Shown here piece by piece: positions 44,556-53,726 of a stretch of 64,000 nucleotides of DNA. Both the position numbers and the translations under genes were made by a program. The stretch spans positions 310,001 to 374,000 of the forward strand of contig NZ_CP015208.1 of assembly GCF_001854225.1 (NCBI RefSeq). Direction: 5' to 3'. The notes under the pieces were generated by a model. That model saw nothing but the letters and a program-made list of their open reading frames with translations, was not told where the DNA came from and did no database searches. The stretch is from Candidatus Rhodoluna planktonica. GTDB taxonomy: Bacteria > Actinomycetota > Actinomycetes > Actinomycetales > Microbacteriaceae. Positions within the stretch are counted from its first letter, which is position 1, and each line of letters begins with the position of its first letter.

Positions 44556-45388
44556 CCAAACGTTTCGGGATTTGGTCCAATTCGGTGACCTGAATCTAGG
44601 GTCTTGATTTGTTCCATTTCATCCGCGCTAAGAGAAAAATCGAAAACATCGATGTTCTCGGCGAGACGCACTGGGTTGGAAGATTTTGGAATAACCAAAT
44701 TTCCAAGCTGAATGTGCCAACGCAACACGGTTTGGGCTGCAGTTTTACCGTGGTTTTTAGCGATCTCGGTAATCACAGGGTTTTCGGAAAACATGCCTCG
44801 GCCCAGAGGCGACCAAGCCTCAGTTTTGATTCCGTACTTTTCGTTAGCCACTCGAACTTCAGTCTGTTGCAGAGCTGGATGCATTTCAACCTGGTTGATG
44901 CTGGGCAGTATTTGGGCATGTTCTACCAGTTGCTCAATGTGCTGAGGATGAAAATTGGAGACACCGATCGATCTAACCCGACCGGTTGCGACAGTTTCTT
45001 CAAATGCTCGCCAGGTGTCGACGAATTTATTCTGGCGCGGGACCGGCCAGTGAATCAGCAGCATGTCAACGTAGCCGATGTTCAGACGCGCCAATCCTTC
45101 ATCAATGGCCTCTAGCGCATCGTGGTAACCCTGGCGATCGTTCCAAATTTTTGTAGTCACGAAGATTTCCTCGCGAGCGATGCCAGACTGCCTGATTCCG
45201 CCACCAACCTCGATTTCGTTGTCGTAAATCGAGGCGGTATCGATTCGGCGATAGCCGAGATCGAGAGCCGTTTTTACAAGTTCGACACCGATGTCTTGGC
45301 CAACCTTATAGACGCCTAGGCCCAACTGAGGGATCGTGTTTCCGTCGTTGAGTGTGATTTGTGGGTTTTGTTCTAGTTGAAAATTCAT
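44552..45388 (-). CDS. aldo/keto reductase
   Basis: 278-residue NADPH-dependent (beta/alpha)8 barrel. Complete tetrad: Asp50 and Tyr55 (RRIDTASIYDNE), Lys80 (TTKIW) and His113 (LLIHWPVP). Closest in character to 2,5-diketo-D-gluconate reductases, but substrate range is broad in this family. Its ATG shares one base with the YciI gene stop. Confidence 0.92.
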   Translation of the reverse strand: MNFQLEQNPQITLNDGNTIPQLGLGVYKVGQDIGVELVKTALDLGYRRIDTASIYDNEIEVGGGIRQSGIAREEIFVTTKIWNDRQGYHDALEAIDEGLARLNIGYVDMLLIHWPVPRQNKFVDTWRAFEETVATGRVRSIGVSNFHPQHIEQLVEHAQILPSINQVEMHPALQQTEVRVANEKYGIKTEAWSPLGRGMFSENPVITEIAKNHGKTAAQTVLRWHIQLGNLVIPKSSNPVRLAENIDVFDFSLSADEMEQIKTLDSGHRIGPNPETFG

Positions 45389-45669
45389 TAGTTACTCCAT
45401 GGTCCGAATACTGGATTCCACTCGGTGATTGTTCTTTCGCCGATGAAACCTGCGATGTCGAATGGGTCTTCATCCAAGAGTTTGCTTAGTTCGGCCAAAT
45501 CTGTGGCTCGCCAAATCAGCAAAGCACTTGGGGTGTCAACCATTGGCCCGCTTGCCAGCAGCGAGCCTTCGTCAAGCTGATCGCTCAGCCATTGACGATG
45601 AGACGGTCTGACCAACGCAAGTTCATCCGCGTCGGCGGTGTAGAAGTAGGTGACGGCAAAGATAGCCAT
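45388..45669 (-). CDS. YciI-family protein
   Basis: 93 residues, ferredoxin-like fold. N-terminus 'FAVTYFYTADADELALVRPS' and the family pair His20/Asp, with 'RQWLSDQLDEGSLLASGP' and 'DPFDIAGFIGERTITEWNPV', match YciI. Activity unknown. Flanked within an MFS-YciI-AKR operon. Confidence 0.9.
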   Translation of the reverse strand: MAIFAVTYFYTADADELALVRPSHRQWLSDQLDEGSLLASGPMVDTPSALLIWRATDLAELSKLLDEDPFDIAGFIGERTITEWNPVFGPWSN

Positions 45670-45671
45670 GG

Positions 45672-46829
45672 CTAATCCTTCGGTTTTTGATTAAGTGACT
45701 TAGTCGTCAGCGCTGCTGCCACTACGGTTGCGGCGCCAAAAATTATTGAGACCCAAAGCGCGGCTGTGCTGGAGATTATGTCAATCGCAATTCCGCTAAG
45801 CGCTGCTCCAGCCGAATACCCCATCAGCTGGCCGGTGTTTATCCAGCCATAGGCCTCGGCAGCATCGGCTTGCTTTAGTCGTTTTGCGACCAAAGCCGCG
45901 AGTAATCCAAAGGCCGGGGCAACCCCGAGCCCCGAAACAAACATGCAGATGCCGATCCACCAAGGGTTTTCTGGGGCAAACCAAAACAATGAATACCCCA
46001 GCAAAATGACAGCGAGGAACTTCGTCAGTGCCCAATCCGTTTTTGCGCGGTTGCCCAAAAATATTCCACCTAGCAGTGAACCCGCGGAGAACGCGGCAAG
46101 CACCAGGCCTGCTGTTCCCTTATCCAAAATTGCAACGGCACCAACTTCAACCCCAGAGAACGAACCAACCATCAGCAGCCCGATAATCGCATTAGAAAGC
46201 ACCAGTCTGTTTCTCAGGATGCCGCCAACTCGGGCATTTGGTGCAGGAATTTTTAGCTGAGCAACTTCACGATTTGCCGAAAAGAGAATCGAACCAAAAA
46301 TTTGCAAAACGGCCATTAGTGCAACTACAGCAGCGCTTCCGAAACTGCTAGCTAGCAGCGCGGCGGTTACCGGCCCAATCACCCAGATAATTTCTTGGGC
46401 GGTAGCATCCATCGCGTACACGCTGTTCAGCTGCTTCTTACTAACCAAACTCGGATAGATCGTTCGAGCTGCGGACTGAATCGGTGGTGAGGTGAGGCCA
46501 ACAATCAGCGACAGAAAAATTACTAAAACAGTTGGAAGCCAAAAAATCGCAATTATTAGCATCGCAATTGCTCCGGTGATGGCGCCGGTGAGGATTACTC
46601 GCCGAGCGCCAAACGGACCCATCCAGCGTGCCAATAGCGGACCAGAAATTGCCGCACCAATGGTTTCAGCGCCTAGGGCTAGGCCTGCCACCGCGTAGGA
46701 ATCGTGCATCTGTTCAATGTGCAAAACAAATGCGATAGTCATCATGCCAAACGGGAACCTGGCTAAAAGTTGCGACAAAATTATGCGACCGAAGCCTTTT
46801 TGACGCAGTAGTTCTGAGTAGCTAGACAT
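45672..46829 (-). CDS. MFS transporter
   Basis: 385 residues with about twelve membrane helices. Loop 2-3 motif-A-like 'GPLLARWMGPFGARRVILTG' is present. Probably an efflux permease; substrate not predictable. First gene of the operon with YciI and the reductase. Confidence 0.85.
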   Translation of the reverse strand: MSSYSELLRQKGFGRIILSQLLARFPFGMMTIAFVLHIEQMHDSYAVAGLALGAETIGAAISGPLLARWMGPFGARRVILTGAITGAIAMLIIAIFWLPTVLVIFLSLIVGLTSPPIQSAARTIYPSLVSKKQLNSVYAMDATAQEIIWVIGPVTAALLASSFGSAAVVALMAVLQIFGSILFSANREVAQLKIPAPNARVGGILRNRLVLSNAIIGLLMVGSFSGVEVGAVAILDKGTAGLVLAAFSAGSLLGGIFLGNRAKTDWALTKFLAVILLGYSLFWFAPENPWWIGICMFVSGLGVAPAFGLLAALVAKRLKQADAAEAYGWINTGQLMGYSAGAALSGIAIDIISSTAALWVSIIFGAATVVAAALTTKSLNQKPKD

Positions 46830-46855
46830 GATTACACCAGCCTAGCCTGAGCGGG

Positions 46856-48292
46856 TTAGATCCAGGATGGAAGCCACATGTGTGACTGCCAAAACCAGAA
46901 CGGAATCCAGGTGCCCCACCAAATTGGTAGGAAGAAGTTGCTGAGACCGGCAGCGAGTGCCAAACCGGCGGCAAGCTTGATATCGAATGATTTTTTATTG
47001 CCGGCAACGGATCGCCGCTTTTGAAGCGCATAGGCAATGCCCATGACGGTCCAGGGTAAAAATACGATTGAGTAAAACTGAAAAACCGTGCGCTGCATGA
47101 AGAAAAGCCAAGGCACCCAGCCGGCAATTATGCCCAGTGAAATCAGAGTTGCGGTCCGATCAAGATTTTTGATTGCGAAATATGCGAGCCAAATAATCGC
47201 CGCTGTTCCGCCGAGCCAAATCAGCGGGTTGCCAAGCGCGGTTATTGCGCTAGAGCAACCACCAACCACCTCGCAGCCATTTTCACCTTCGGCTAGACCT
47301 TCGTAGAAAAAACTGGTTGGCCGAAGCGCTAGCGGCCAAGTTAGCGGGTTAGAGGCGTAACTGTGTGGGGTCTTGAGTCCAACGTGAAAGTTGTAGGCGG
47401 CCTGATGGTAGTTGAATAAGGCGACAAAAGCATTGGGGCTGGAATCGCGGTCGTAGCCGCTGTCGCCGAGCAGCCAGCCCAGCCAGCTTGAGATGTAGGT
47501 CAAAGCAATTGCCGGCACGGCCAAGCTAGCCATCTTCAGAATTTCGGTCAGTGATCGACGCTGCCACTTTGCTGATTCGTTTGCCCGGGCACGAAGCACC
47601 TCATCTGCCACTAGGTAAATTACAAAAACAAGGATGAAGTAAGCGGCCGACCACTTAGTTGCGAGACCCGCCCCGAGCGCAATTGCTGCAGCAAAAATAT
47701 ACCTGCGGGAAAATCGGCCCGTTTGCTCCCGAATTCTGCGATCGAGTAACAAAAACCAAAATGCAAGAAGCATAAAAAAGGTAAGAATTCCGTCGAGCAA
47801 GGCTGTTCTCGAAAGGACTATGGCATGTCCGTCAATCGCCATGAGTGTGCCGGCTACAACTGACCAAACTCCTGAATTGGTGAGAATGCGGGTCGCTACG
47901 ATTACGAGAGCAACGGAGGCAATTCCTAAAATCGCAACCGAAATTCGCCAGGAAAAAGATTGGTCTGGGCCAAAAAGCCACATCCCGAGCCCGATGATCC
48001 ATTTGCCTAATGGTGGATGAACGACAAAACTCGGGTCGTTCAAAAAGATTTCGGTCTGCCCTGCTTCAAATTTCGGATTCGCATCGGCTGGCCAAGCGCG
48101 CTCTGCCCCAGTTTTGAAAAGAGTCCAGGCATCCTTGACGTAATAGGTTTCGTCAAAGACCAGCTTTTTTGGGTAGCCCAGGTTCCACAAGCGAAGAATT
48201 GCCGCTATCAAGAGCACCGTCAGCGGCGCAAATAGGTCAAATTGTTTGCGACCTTTGGCGGTGGCAAGCAAATTTTGAAGTGCAGCAATCAC
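46856..48292 (-). CDS. dolichyl-phosphate-mannose-protein mannosyltransferase (PMT)
   Basis: 478-residue polytopic GT-C glycosyltransferase. The catalytic DE motif is Asp47-Glu48 ('KLVFDETYYVKDAWTLF') in the first extracellular loop; further helices and the PMT C-terminal four-helix domain follow. It transfers mannose from polyprenyl-phosphate-mannose to exported proteins, as in mycobacterial Pmt. GTG start at 48292, divergent from rsmI with a 23-bp gap; this rsmI/pmt pairing is common in actinobacteria. Confidence 0.93.
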   Translation of the reverse strand: MIAALQNLLATAKGRKQFDLFAPLTVLLIAAILRLWNLGYPKKLVFDETYYVKDAWTLFKTGAERAWPADANPKFEAGQTEIFLNDPSFVVHPPLGKWIIGLGMWLFGPDQSFSWRISVAILGIASVALVIVATRILTNSGVWSVVAGTLMAIDGHAIVLSRTALLDGILTFFMLLAFWFLLLDRRIREQTGRFSRRYIFAAAIALGAGLATKWSAAYFILVFVIYLVADEVLRARANESAKWQRRSLTEILKMASLAVPAIALTYISSWLGWLLGDSGYDRDSSPNAFVALFNYHQAAYNFHVGLKTPHSYASNPLTWPLALRPTSFFYEGLAEGENGCEVVGGCSSAITALGNPLIWLGGTAAIIWLAYFAIKNLDRTATLISLGIIAGWVPWLFFMQRTVFQFYSIVFLPWTVMGIAYALQKRRSVAGNKKSFDIKLAAGLALAAGLSNFFLPIWWGTWIPFWFWQSHMWLPSWI

Positions 48293-48315
48293 GCCCTAAT
48301 GCTAGACAATAGAAC
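48293..48315. promoter_or_regulatory. overlapping divergent leaderless promoters (pmt / rsmI)
   Basis: TAGACA at 48303-48308 lies 7 nt before the rsmI GTG. TAGCAT on the minus strand (48299-48304) lies 6 nt before the PMT GTG. The hexamers overlap by 2 bp. Confidence 0.5.
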
Positions 48316-49134
48316 GTGCTTATTCTCGCTGCGACCCCAATTGGAAACCTCTCGGATGCCTCGCCACGGCTTCGCGAGCTGTTAGCGGAGTCCAAATTTA
48401 TCGCGGCTGAAGACACCCGCTCACTTTTGCAGTTAGCTAATGCGTTGGGTATCCAGATGCAGGCGAAACTCTTTAGCCTGCACGAGCACAATGAACTTCA
48501 CCGAAATTCTGCTCTTGTCGAATTGGCATTGGACGATGATCTGGTTTTGGTCAGCGATGCGGGTATGCCGACCGTCAGTGATCCTGGTTTTGTGCTGGTT
48601 CGCTCGGTTGCGGCGGCCGGCGGCACGGTCACCGTAGTGCCGGGGCCTTCGGCAGTGATTAGCGCCTTAGCTGTTTCTGGTTTGCCAACTGGCAGGTTTA
48701 CCTTCGAGGGGTTTTTACCAAGAAAATCAGGTGAGCGGCAAAATGTCTTCGCCGAATTGCTTCAGGAACGCCGAACGATGATCTTTTTCGAATCGCCGCA
48801 CCGATTGCTGGATGCACTAATCGATGCGGTTGCTGTGTTTGGCCCTGATCGTTTGGCGGCCGTTTCTCGAGAACTCACCAAGAAATTTGAGGAAACAAAA
48901 CGAGGCTCCCTGGCCGAGCTGGCCGACTGGGCCCGAACTGAACCCAAGGGCGAAATGGTTCTGATTATCGGGGGAGCAGAGGAAAAGACAGTAAATCTTG
49001 ACCTACTTATCGAGCAAGTCAACCAGTTGGTCGCATCGGGCAACCGACTAAAAGAAGCGGTAATTGAAATTGCCGATGCCAACGACTTCAGCAAGAAACT
49101 GCTTTACGACGCTGTGCTTTCAGCACGCAAATAG
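48316..49134 (+). CDS. rsmI: 16S rRNA (cytidine(1402)-2'-O)-methyltransferase
   Basis: 272 residues of the tetrapyrrole-methylase fold. 'LAATPIGNLSDASPRLRELL', 'IAAEDTRSLLQL', 'SDAGMPTVSDPG' and 'VPGPSAVISALAVSGLPTGR' are the RsmI signatures. GTG start, leaderless. metG begins 1 nt after its stop. Confidence 0.96.
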   Translation: MLILAATPIGNLSDASPRLRELLAESKFIAAEDTRSLLQLANALGIQMQAKLFSLHEHNELHRNSALVELALDDDLVLVSDAGMPTVSDPGFVLVRSVAAAGGTVTVVPGPSAVISALAVSGLPTGRFTFEGFLPRKSGERQNVFAELLQERRTMIFFESPHRLLDALIDAVAVFGPDRLAAVSRELTKKFEETKRGSLAELADWARTEPKGEMVLIIGGAEEKTVNLDLLIEQVNQLVASGNRLKEAVIEIADANDFSKKLLYDAVLSARK

Positions 49135-49135
49135 A

Positions 49136-50752
49136 ATGGTATCCATGCCAAGCAACCCAGGAAAGTCGTTCTACGTTACGACGCCAATTTTTTATGTGAA
49201 CGACGCTCCTCACATCGGGCACGCATACACCGAAGTTGCAGCAGATGTGCTGGCTCGCTGGCATCGCCAGCGCGGTGAAAATTCGTTCCTCCTGACCGGA
49301 ACCGATGAGCACGGCGAGAAAATTCTGCGAACTGCCGCTGCCAACCAGTCGACGCCAAAAGTTTGGGCAGACAAGCTTGTCGAGGAGGCTTGGCTGCCAC
49401 TTCTGGAGACTATCGACATCGATAATCAAGATTTCATTCGCACGACCGAACCAAGACACGAACGCAACGTTCAAAAGTTTTTACAGCATCTTTATGACAC
49501 CGGTTTTATTTACCGCGGATCCTACGAAGGTAACTACTGCGTTGGTTGCGAAGAATACAAAACCGAAGCAGACCTAATTGATGGTCAGGGTGATTTTGCC
49601 GGAATCTCTGTTTGCGCTATCCACTCGAAGCCGGTTGAGAAACTTCAAGAAACCAATTACTTCTTCAAGTTGAGTGAGTTCACTCAACCGCTGCTTGATT
49701 TCTACGAAGCTAATCCCAAATTCATTCAGCCTGAATCGGCTCGAAACGAAGTGGTTGCCTTCGTGCGCCGAGGACTGGAAGATCTTTCGATTTCGCGATC
49801 TAAAGAGAAATTCGACTGGGGAATTGACATTCCCTGGGATGAGAGCCACATCACCTACGTTTGGTTCGATGCGCTACTCAACTACATAACCGCAATTGGC
49901 TACGGTGAAGAGTCGGCAGAACTGCAGCAGAAATTTGCTGATCTCTGGCCTGCCTCGGTTCAAGTTGTTGGTAAGGACATTCTTCGTTTTCACGCGGTAA
50001 TTTGGCCTGCAATGCTTATGGCGGCAGGGCTCAGCCCAGCAAACCAGGTTTTCGGTCACGGCTGGCTTCTTGTCGGTGGCGAAAAAATGTCGAAATCAAA
50101 GCTCACCGGTATAGCACCAAATCAAATTACCGACACTTTTGGTTCAGATGCATTTCGCTACTACTTCATGAAGGCAATCGCCTTTGGCCAAGACGGTTCG
50201 TTTTCATGGGAAGATCTGTCGGCCCGTTATCAGGCTGAATTGGCGAATGGCTTCGGTAATTTGGCATCGCGCGTAATTGCAATGGTGCACCGATATTTTG
50301 ACGGAGTTGTTCCTGAAGAATTCGGTCTGGAAGCCGTGGACTTGCATGTGGCTGAGGTGGCGAAGGCTGCTGCGCAAAATGCAGACGCAGCAATTGAAGC
50401 GGTAGCCATCCAAGATGCACTAAACAGCATCTGGACTCTAGTTGACGAATTGAACAACTACATCACGGTTCAGGAGCCGTGGGTGTTGGCTAAGAGCCCC
50501 GAAAATAAAGAGCGGTTGGCCACAGTTCTGAACACAACGCTTGAGGGCTTGAGGGTGCTCGCTGTTTTGCTCAATCCGTTTATTCCGAAGGCAACCGCCA
50601 AACTTTGGGCAGCGTTGGGTGATTCGGTCGGCGAGTTAGCAACTCAGCAAATTCAAAATGCTGGCAACTGGGGGCAGCTAACAACAGGTGTGACCCTGGG
50701 TCAGCTTGAAGCTTTGTTCCCACGCATTGAAGCTGAGTCAGAAACCAAGTAA
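49136..50752 (+). CDS. metG: methionyl-tRNA synthetase
   Basis: 538-residue class I synthetase. HIGH motif HIGH at 26-29, zinc-knuckle-like 'NYCVGCEEYKTE' followed by a second, weaker Cys/His pair (VCAIH), 'VWFDALLNYI' and the KMSKS loop EKMSKSK. No C-terminal EMAPII-like domain, the short type usual in actinobacteria. Start at 49136 (MVSMPSN) or 49145 (MPSN); no Shine-Dalgarno decides. Confidence 0.96.
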   Translation: MVSMPSNPGKSFYVTTPIFYVNDAPHIGHAYTEVAADVLARWHRQRGENSFLLTGTDEHGEKILRTAAANQSTPKVWADKLVEEAWLPLLETIDIDNQDFIRTTEPRHERNVQKFLQHLYDTGFIYRGSYEGNYCVGCEEYKTEADLIDGQGDFAGISVCAIHSKPVEKLQETNYFFKLSEFTQPLLDFYEANPKFIQPESARNEVVAFVRRGLEDLSISRSKEKFDWGIDIPWDESHITYVWFDALLNYITAIGYGEESAELQQKFADLWPASVQVVGKDILRFHAVIWPAMLMAAGLSPANQVFGHGWLLVGGEKMSKSKLTGIAPNQITDTFGSDAFRYYFMKAIAFGQDGSFSWEDLSARYQAELANGFGNLASRVIAMVHRYFDGVVPEEFGLEAVDLHVAEVAKAAAQNADAAIEAVAIQDALNSIWTLVDELNNYITVQEPWVLAKSPENKERLATVLNTTLEGLRVLAVLLNPFIPKATAKLWAALGDSVGELATQQIQNAGNWGQLTTGVTLGQLEALFPRIEAESETK

Positions 50753-50753
50753 C

Positions 50754-51671
50754 GTGCCGAGCGAAAACTTTGTGCGAACCAAGTCAGCCGGCGAGGTAGA
50801 TTCACCAGCTAAACCCGCCACGGTAAAGCAATCGAAATTTGCCTATCCAGACCTGCCTGATGCGTTGCCGGTTTCGCTTTACGACAATCACACCCACCTT
50901 GAGTTTCAATTTTTTGATGACCAGGAGCCACTTCCTGTTGCCGAACACCTAGATAAAGCTGCGTCGGTCGGCATCAAGGGTGTTGTCCAGGTTGGGGTAA
51001 CACTCGAATCATCAAAGTGGTCGGCCCAGCTGGCGCAGAGCAATGCTCGTGTCCTTGCTGCCGTTGCGCTGCACCCAAACGAGGCGCCGCTTTACGAGTC
51101 GATCGAGAAACTGGATGAAGCTATCGCCGAGATTGAACAGCTGGCAAAACTGCCCAGAGTTCGTGCAATCGGTGAGACCGGGTTGGACTTCTTCCGGACC
51201 GAGGGCGAGCAATCAATCAAGCTGCAGAAGCACAGTTTTGAAGAGCACATCCGCATTGCGAAAGAAAATTCCATTGCTTTGATGATTCACGATCGAGACG
51301 CCCACGAAGAAGTGGTTGAAACTTTGCTCAGGGTGGGTGCTCCAGAAAAAACTGTTTTCCACTGTTACTCGGGCGATGTGGACCTGGCGCAGATTTGTAA
51401 TGAAAATGGCTGGTACATGTCTTTTGCCGGCAACATCACAATCAAACGCAATCAACACTTGCGCGATTCACTTTTGGCGGCCAAGCGAGAGCTGATTCTG
51501 ATCGAAACGGATGCGCCATTTTTGGCCCCGGAGCCTTTTAGAGGCAGACCAAATGCCTCGTATTTGGTTCCAGTGACGGCAAGATTCATGGCTGAACAGT
51601 TGGGCACAGGTCTAGAAGACCTGTGTTTGCAGCTCGCGGCTAACACAGAGTCTGTTTACGGTAGTTGGTAG
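50754..51671 (+). CDS. TatD-family metal-dependent hydrolase/deoxyribonuclease
   Basis: 305 residues. Metal ligands in 'YDNHTHLEF', 'GETGLDFFR', 'IHDRDAHEE', 'FHCYSGD' and 'ETDAPFLAPEP' are complete. TatD enzymes are 3'-5' exonucleases or D-aminoacyl hydrolases. An N-terminal extension of about 45 residues precedes the barrel. GTG at 50754 lies 1 nt after the metG stop; part of the metG-tatD-rsmA operon. Confidence 0.93.
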   Translation: MPSENFVRTKSAGEVDSPAKPATVKQSKFAYPDLPDALPVSLYDNHTHLEFQFFDDQEPLPVAEHLDKAASVGIKGVVQVGVTLESSKWSAQLAQSNARVLAAVALHPNEAPLYESIEKLDEAIAEIEQLAKLPRVRAIGETGLDFFRTEGEQSIKLQKHSFEEHIRIAKENSIALMIHDRDAHEEVVETLLRVGAPEKTVFHCYSGDVDLAQICNENGWYMSFAGNITIKRNQHLRDSLLAAKRELILIETDAPFLAPEPFRGRPNASYLVPVTARFMAEQLGTGLEDLCLQLAANTESVYGSW

Positions 51672-51673
51672 CA

Positions 51674-52507
51674 ATGGTCGATTTGTTGGGTGGCAACGAT
51701 ATTCGTTTGTTGGTTGAGCGCTTAGGAATTGTGCCGACCAAAAAACTTGGTCAAAACTTCGTCACCGACCCCAACACAATTCGACGAATTGTGGCTGCTG
51801 CAAAGCTTGATGGCGATGAAACCGTGGTCGAGATTGGCCCTGGCCTAGGCTCACTGACTTTGGGCTTGCTTGAATCGGTGAAGAAAGTAATTGCGGTCGA
51901 AATTGATCCGAAAATGGCTGCCGAATTGGAAGACACTGTTGCGGCCCGTGCTCCCGGTACAGTGTTTCAGCTGGTTCGAGCTGATGCCATGAAGGTCACC
52001 GAACTGCCCAATGCGCCAGATGCCCTAGTTGCTAACTTGCCCTACAACATTTCCGTGCCGGTATTGCTGCACTTTCTCGAGACTTTTTCGAGCCTCGAGA
52101 AAGGTTTGGTTTTAGTGCAGGCCGAAGTAGCGCATCGCCTAGCCGCTACCCCGGGATCCAAAATTTACGGAATTCCCTCGGTCAAGTTGGCCTGGTATGC
52201 CGAATCAGCACTAGCTGGCAATGTTGGTAGAAACATTTTTTGGCCGGTGCCCAACGTTGATTCTGCCCTTGTCTACTTTGAGAAACGACAAAAACCTCTG
52301 GGTGACGAGGGGCTTCGCCTCAGGACATTCGAGATTGCCGACGCCGCATTTTCACAACGCCGAAAAACTTTGCGCCAAGCACTTTCCGGATGGGCGGGAG
52401 ATGCTGCCAACGCTGAGCGGTTGCTGCAACTTGCGGGGGTTTCACCGCAGGCCCGTGGCGAAGAACTGAGCGTTCACGATTTTGTGCGAATAGCTGAGGT
52501 TTCATAA
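51674..52507 (+). CDS. rsmA: 16S rRNA (adenine(1518)-N6/adenine(1519)-N6)-dimethyltransferase
   Basis: 277 residues (KsgA). 'KKLGQNFVTDPNTIRRIV', SAM motif I 'VVEIGPGLGSLTLGL' and the catalytic 'VANLPYNISVPVL' are present. ATG 2 nt after tatD stop; the stop shares a base with the next ATG (TAATG). Confidence 0.97.
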   Translation: MVDLLGGNDIRLLVERLGIVPTKKLGQNFVTDPNTIRRIVAAAKLDGDETVVEIGPGLGSLTLGLLESVKKVIAVEIDPKMAAELEDTVAARAPGTVFQLVRADAMKVTELPNAPDALVANLPYNISVPVLLHFLETFSSLEKGLVLVQAEVAHRLAATPGSKIYGIPSVKLAWYAESALAGNVGRNIFWPVPNVDSALVYFEKRQKPLGDEGLRLRTFEIADAAFSQRRKTLRQALSGWAGDAANAERLLQLAGVSPQARGEELSVHDFVRIAEVS

Positions 52508-52815
52508 TGTCTTTAGCTTTCAAGATTGAAGATTCCTTTGACGTTTCACTTCCTCGTCTAACCACGGTTTTGAACGATGTTGACTCGTGGCAAATCGAAC
52601 ATCGTCCACGATTGTTACTGTCAAAACCAGATCGAATCCAGCTGGCTTTCGATGATGGGACTCGCGCAATCATCGACTGGCAAACTTCGGGCGAAATTGT
52701 TCAGTTGCGAATCGTCCATGAGTTGTTGAATAAGCCTGATTCGGAAATCGAACCGCGAAGAAATTGGTGGCAAGAGGTCCTTGGCCAATTACATAGCCGT
52801 CTGGAGCAGCATTGA
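52507..52815 (+). CDS. small SRPBCC-like protein, unknown function
   Basis: 102 residues. Beta-rich first part and a C-terminal 'NWWQEVLGQLHSRLEQH' helix that resembles the end of SRPBCC/AHSA1 domains ('RIVHELL...W...L..L'). About 30-40 residues shorter than that family, so the call is tentative. Translationally coupled to both rsmA (1-nt overlap) and ispE (4-nt overlap). Confidence 0.65.
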   Translation: MSLAFKIEDSFDVSLPRLTTVLNDVDSWQIEHRPRLLLSKPDRIQLAFDDGTRAIIDWQTSGEIVQLRIVHELLNKPDSEIEPRRNWWQEVLGQLHSRLEQH

Positions 52816-53726
52816 ATAAAGCAGTTGCATCAGCACCGGCCAAGGTGAATTTAGCTTTCAAGGTTGGCCCTCTGGCTGATGATGGCTATCACGAAGTGGC
52901 TAGCGCATATTTGGGTTTGAATTTGCGTGACCGGGTTTCAGTTTCAATTGACACTGAGTGGAGCGTTTCAGTTGGTGGCTCTCTATCTGAGCAGCAATTG
53001 TCGATGGTGCCGCTTGATGAATCAAACCTGACCATCCAAGCCATCAAAAAATTAGCTGGCTGGGCAAATCTAGATTCATTTCCGCCGCTGCGAGTGGACA
53101 TCGAAAAACACATCCCGGTAGCGGGCGGGATGGCCGGTGGGTCAGCGGATGCAGCAGCAGCGTTGGTCGCCGCCAATGAACTGCTTGGCTGCCGACTAAC
53201 TGCTAGTCAACTGCAAAAATTTTCAGTCGAAATCGGCTCCGATGTTCCATTTGCTTTGCGCGGCGGCTTCGCTCTAGGCACCGGCCGTGGCGAAAACTTG
53301 AGCCCTCTGCCTCTCGGTCAATCGGTACATCTAGTTTTCGTGATTGACGAACAAGGTTTGTCAACCAAAGCGGTTTATCAGCAACTGGATAGCTTGCGTG
53401 GCAGCGCCCAAATCGAGCAACCAACGCTGAGCCAAACATTTTTGGCCGCTGCTGCTGGCGAGAGTGCGGCAGAACTAGCCGCCAACATCGTCAATGAGTT
53501 GCAGCCGGTGGCTATTTCGCTACGGCCAAGTTTGGCTGACACAATCCGGATCGGCCTCGAAATGCAGGCGCTCAACGGATTCGTCTCGGGATCAGGGCCA
53601 ACCGTGGCCTTTATCTGCGCCGATGCTGATTCGGCTGTTCAACTGCAACAGCAGTTTCAGCGGTTGGGTCATACCGCTGTCGTGGCGACAGATTCTCCGA
53701 CTGGCGCTCGAATCGAGGCCAGCTAG
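52812..53726 (+). CDS. ispE: 4-diphosphocytidyl-2-C-methyl-D-erythritol kinase
   Basis: 304-residue GHMP kinase of the MEP pathway. N-terminal 'SAPAKVNLAFKVGPLADDGY', ATP-binding 'IPVAGGMAGGSADAAAAL' and C-terminal 'GFVSGSGPTVAF'. TTG start with a 4-nt overlap upstream; the stop overlaps the next GTG. Works with the IspDF fusion at 14.3 kb. Confidence 0.96.
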   Translation: MNKAVASAPAKVNLAFKVGPLADDGYHEVASAYLGLNLRDRVSVSIDTEWSVSVGGSLSEQQLSMVPLDESNLTIQAIKKLAGWANLDSFPPLRVDIEKHIPVAGGMAGGSADAAAALVAANELLGCRLTASQLQKFSVEIGSDVPFALRGGFALGTGRGENLSPLPLGQSVHLVFVIDEQGLSTKAVYQQLDSLRGSAQIEQPTLSQTFLAAAAGESAAELAANIVNELQPVAISLRPSLADTIRIGLEMQALNGFVSGSGPTVAFICADADSAVQLQQQFQRLGHTAVVATDSPTGARIEAS

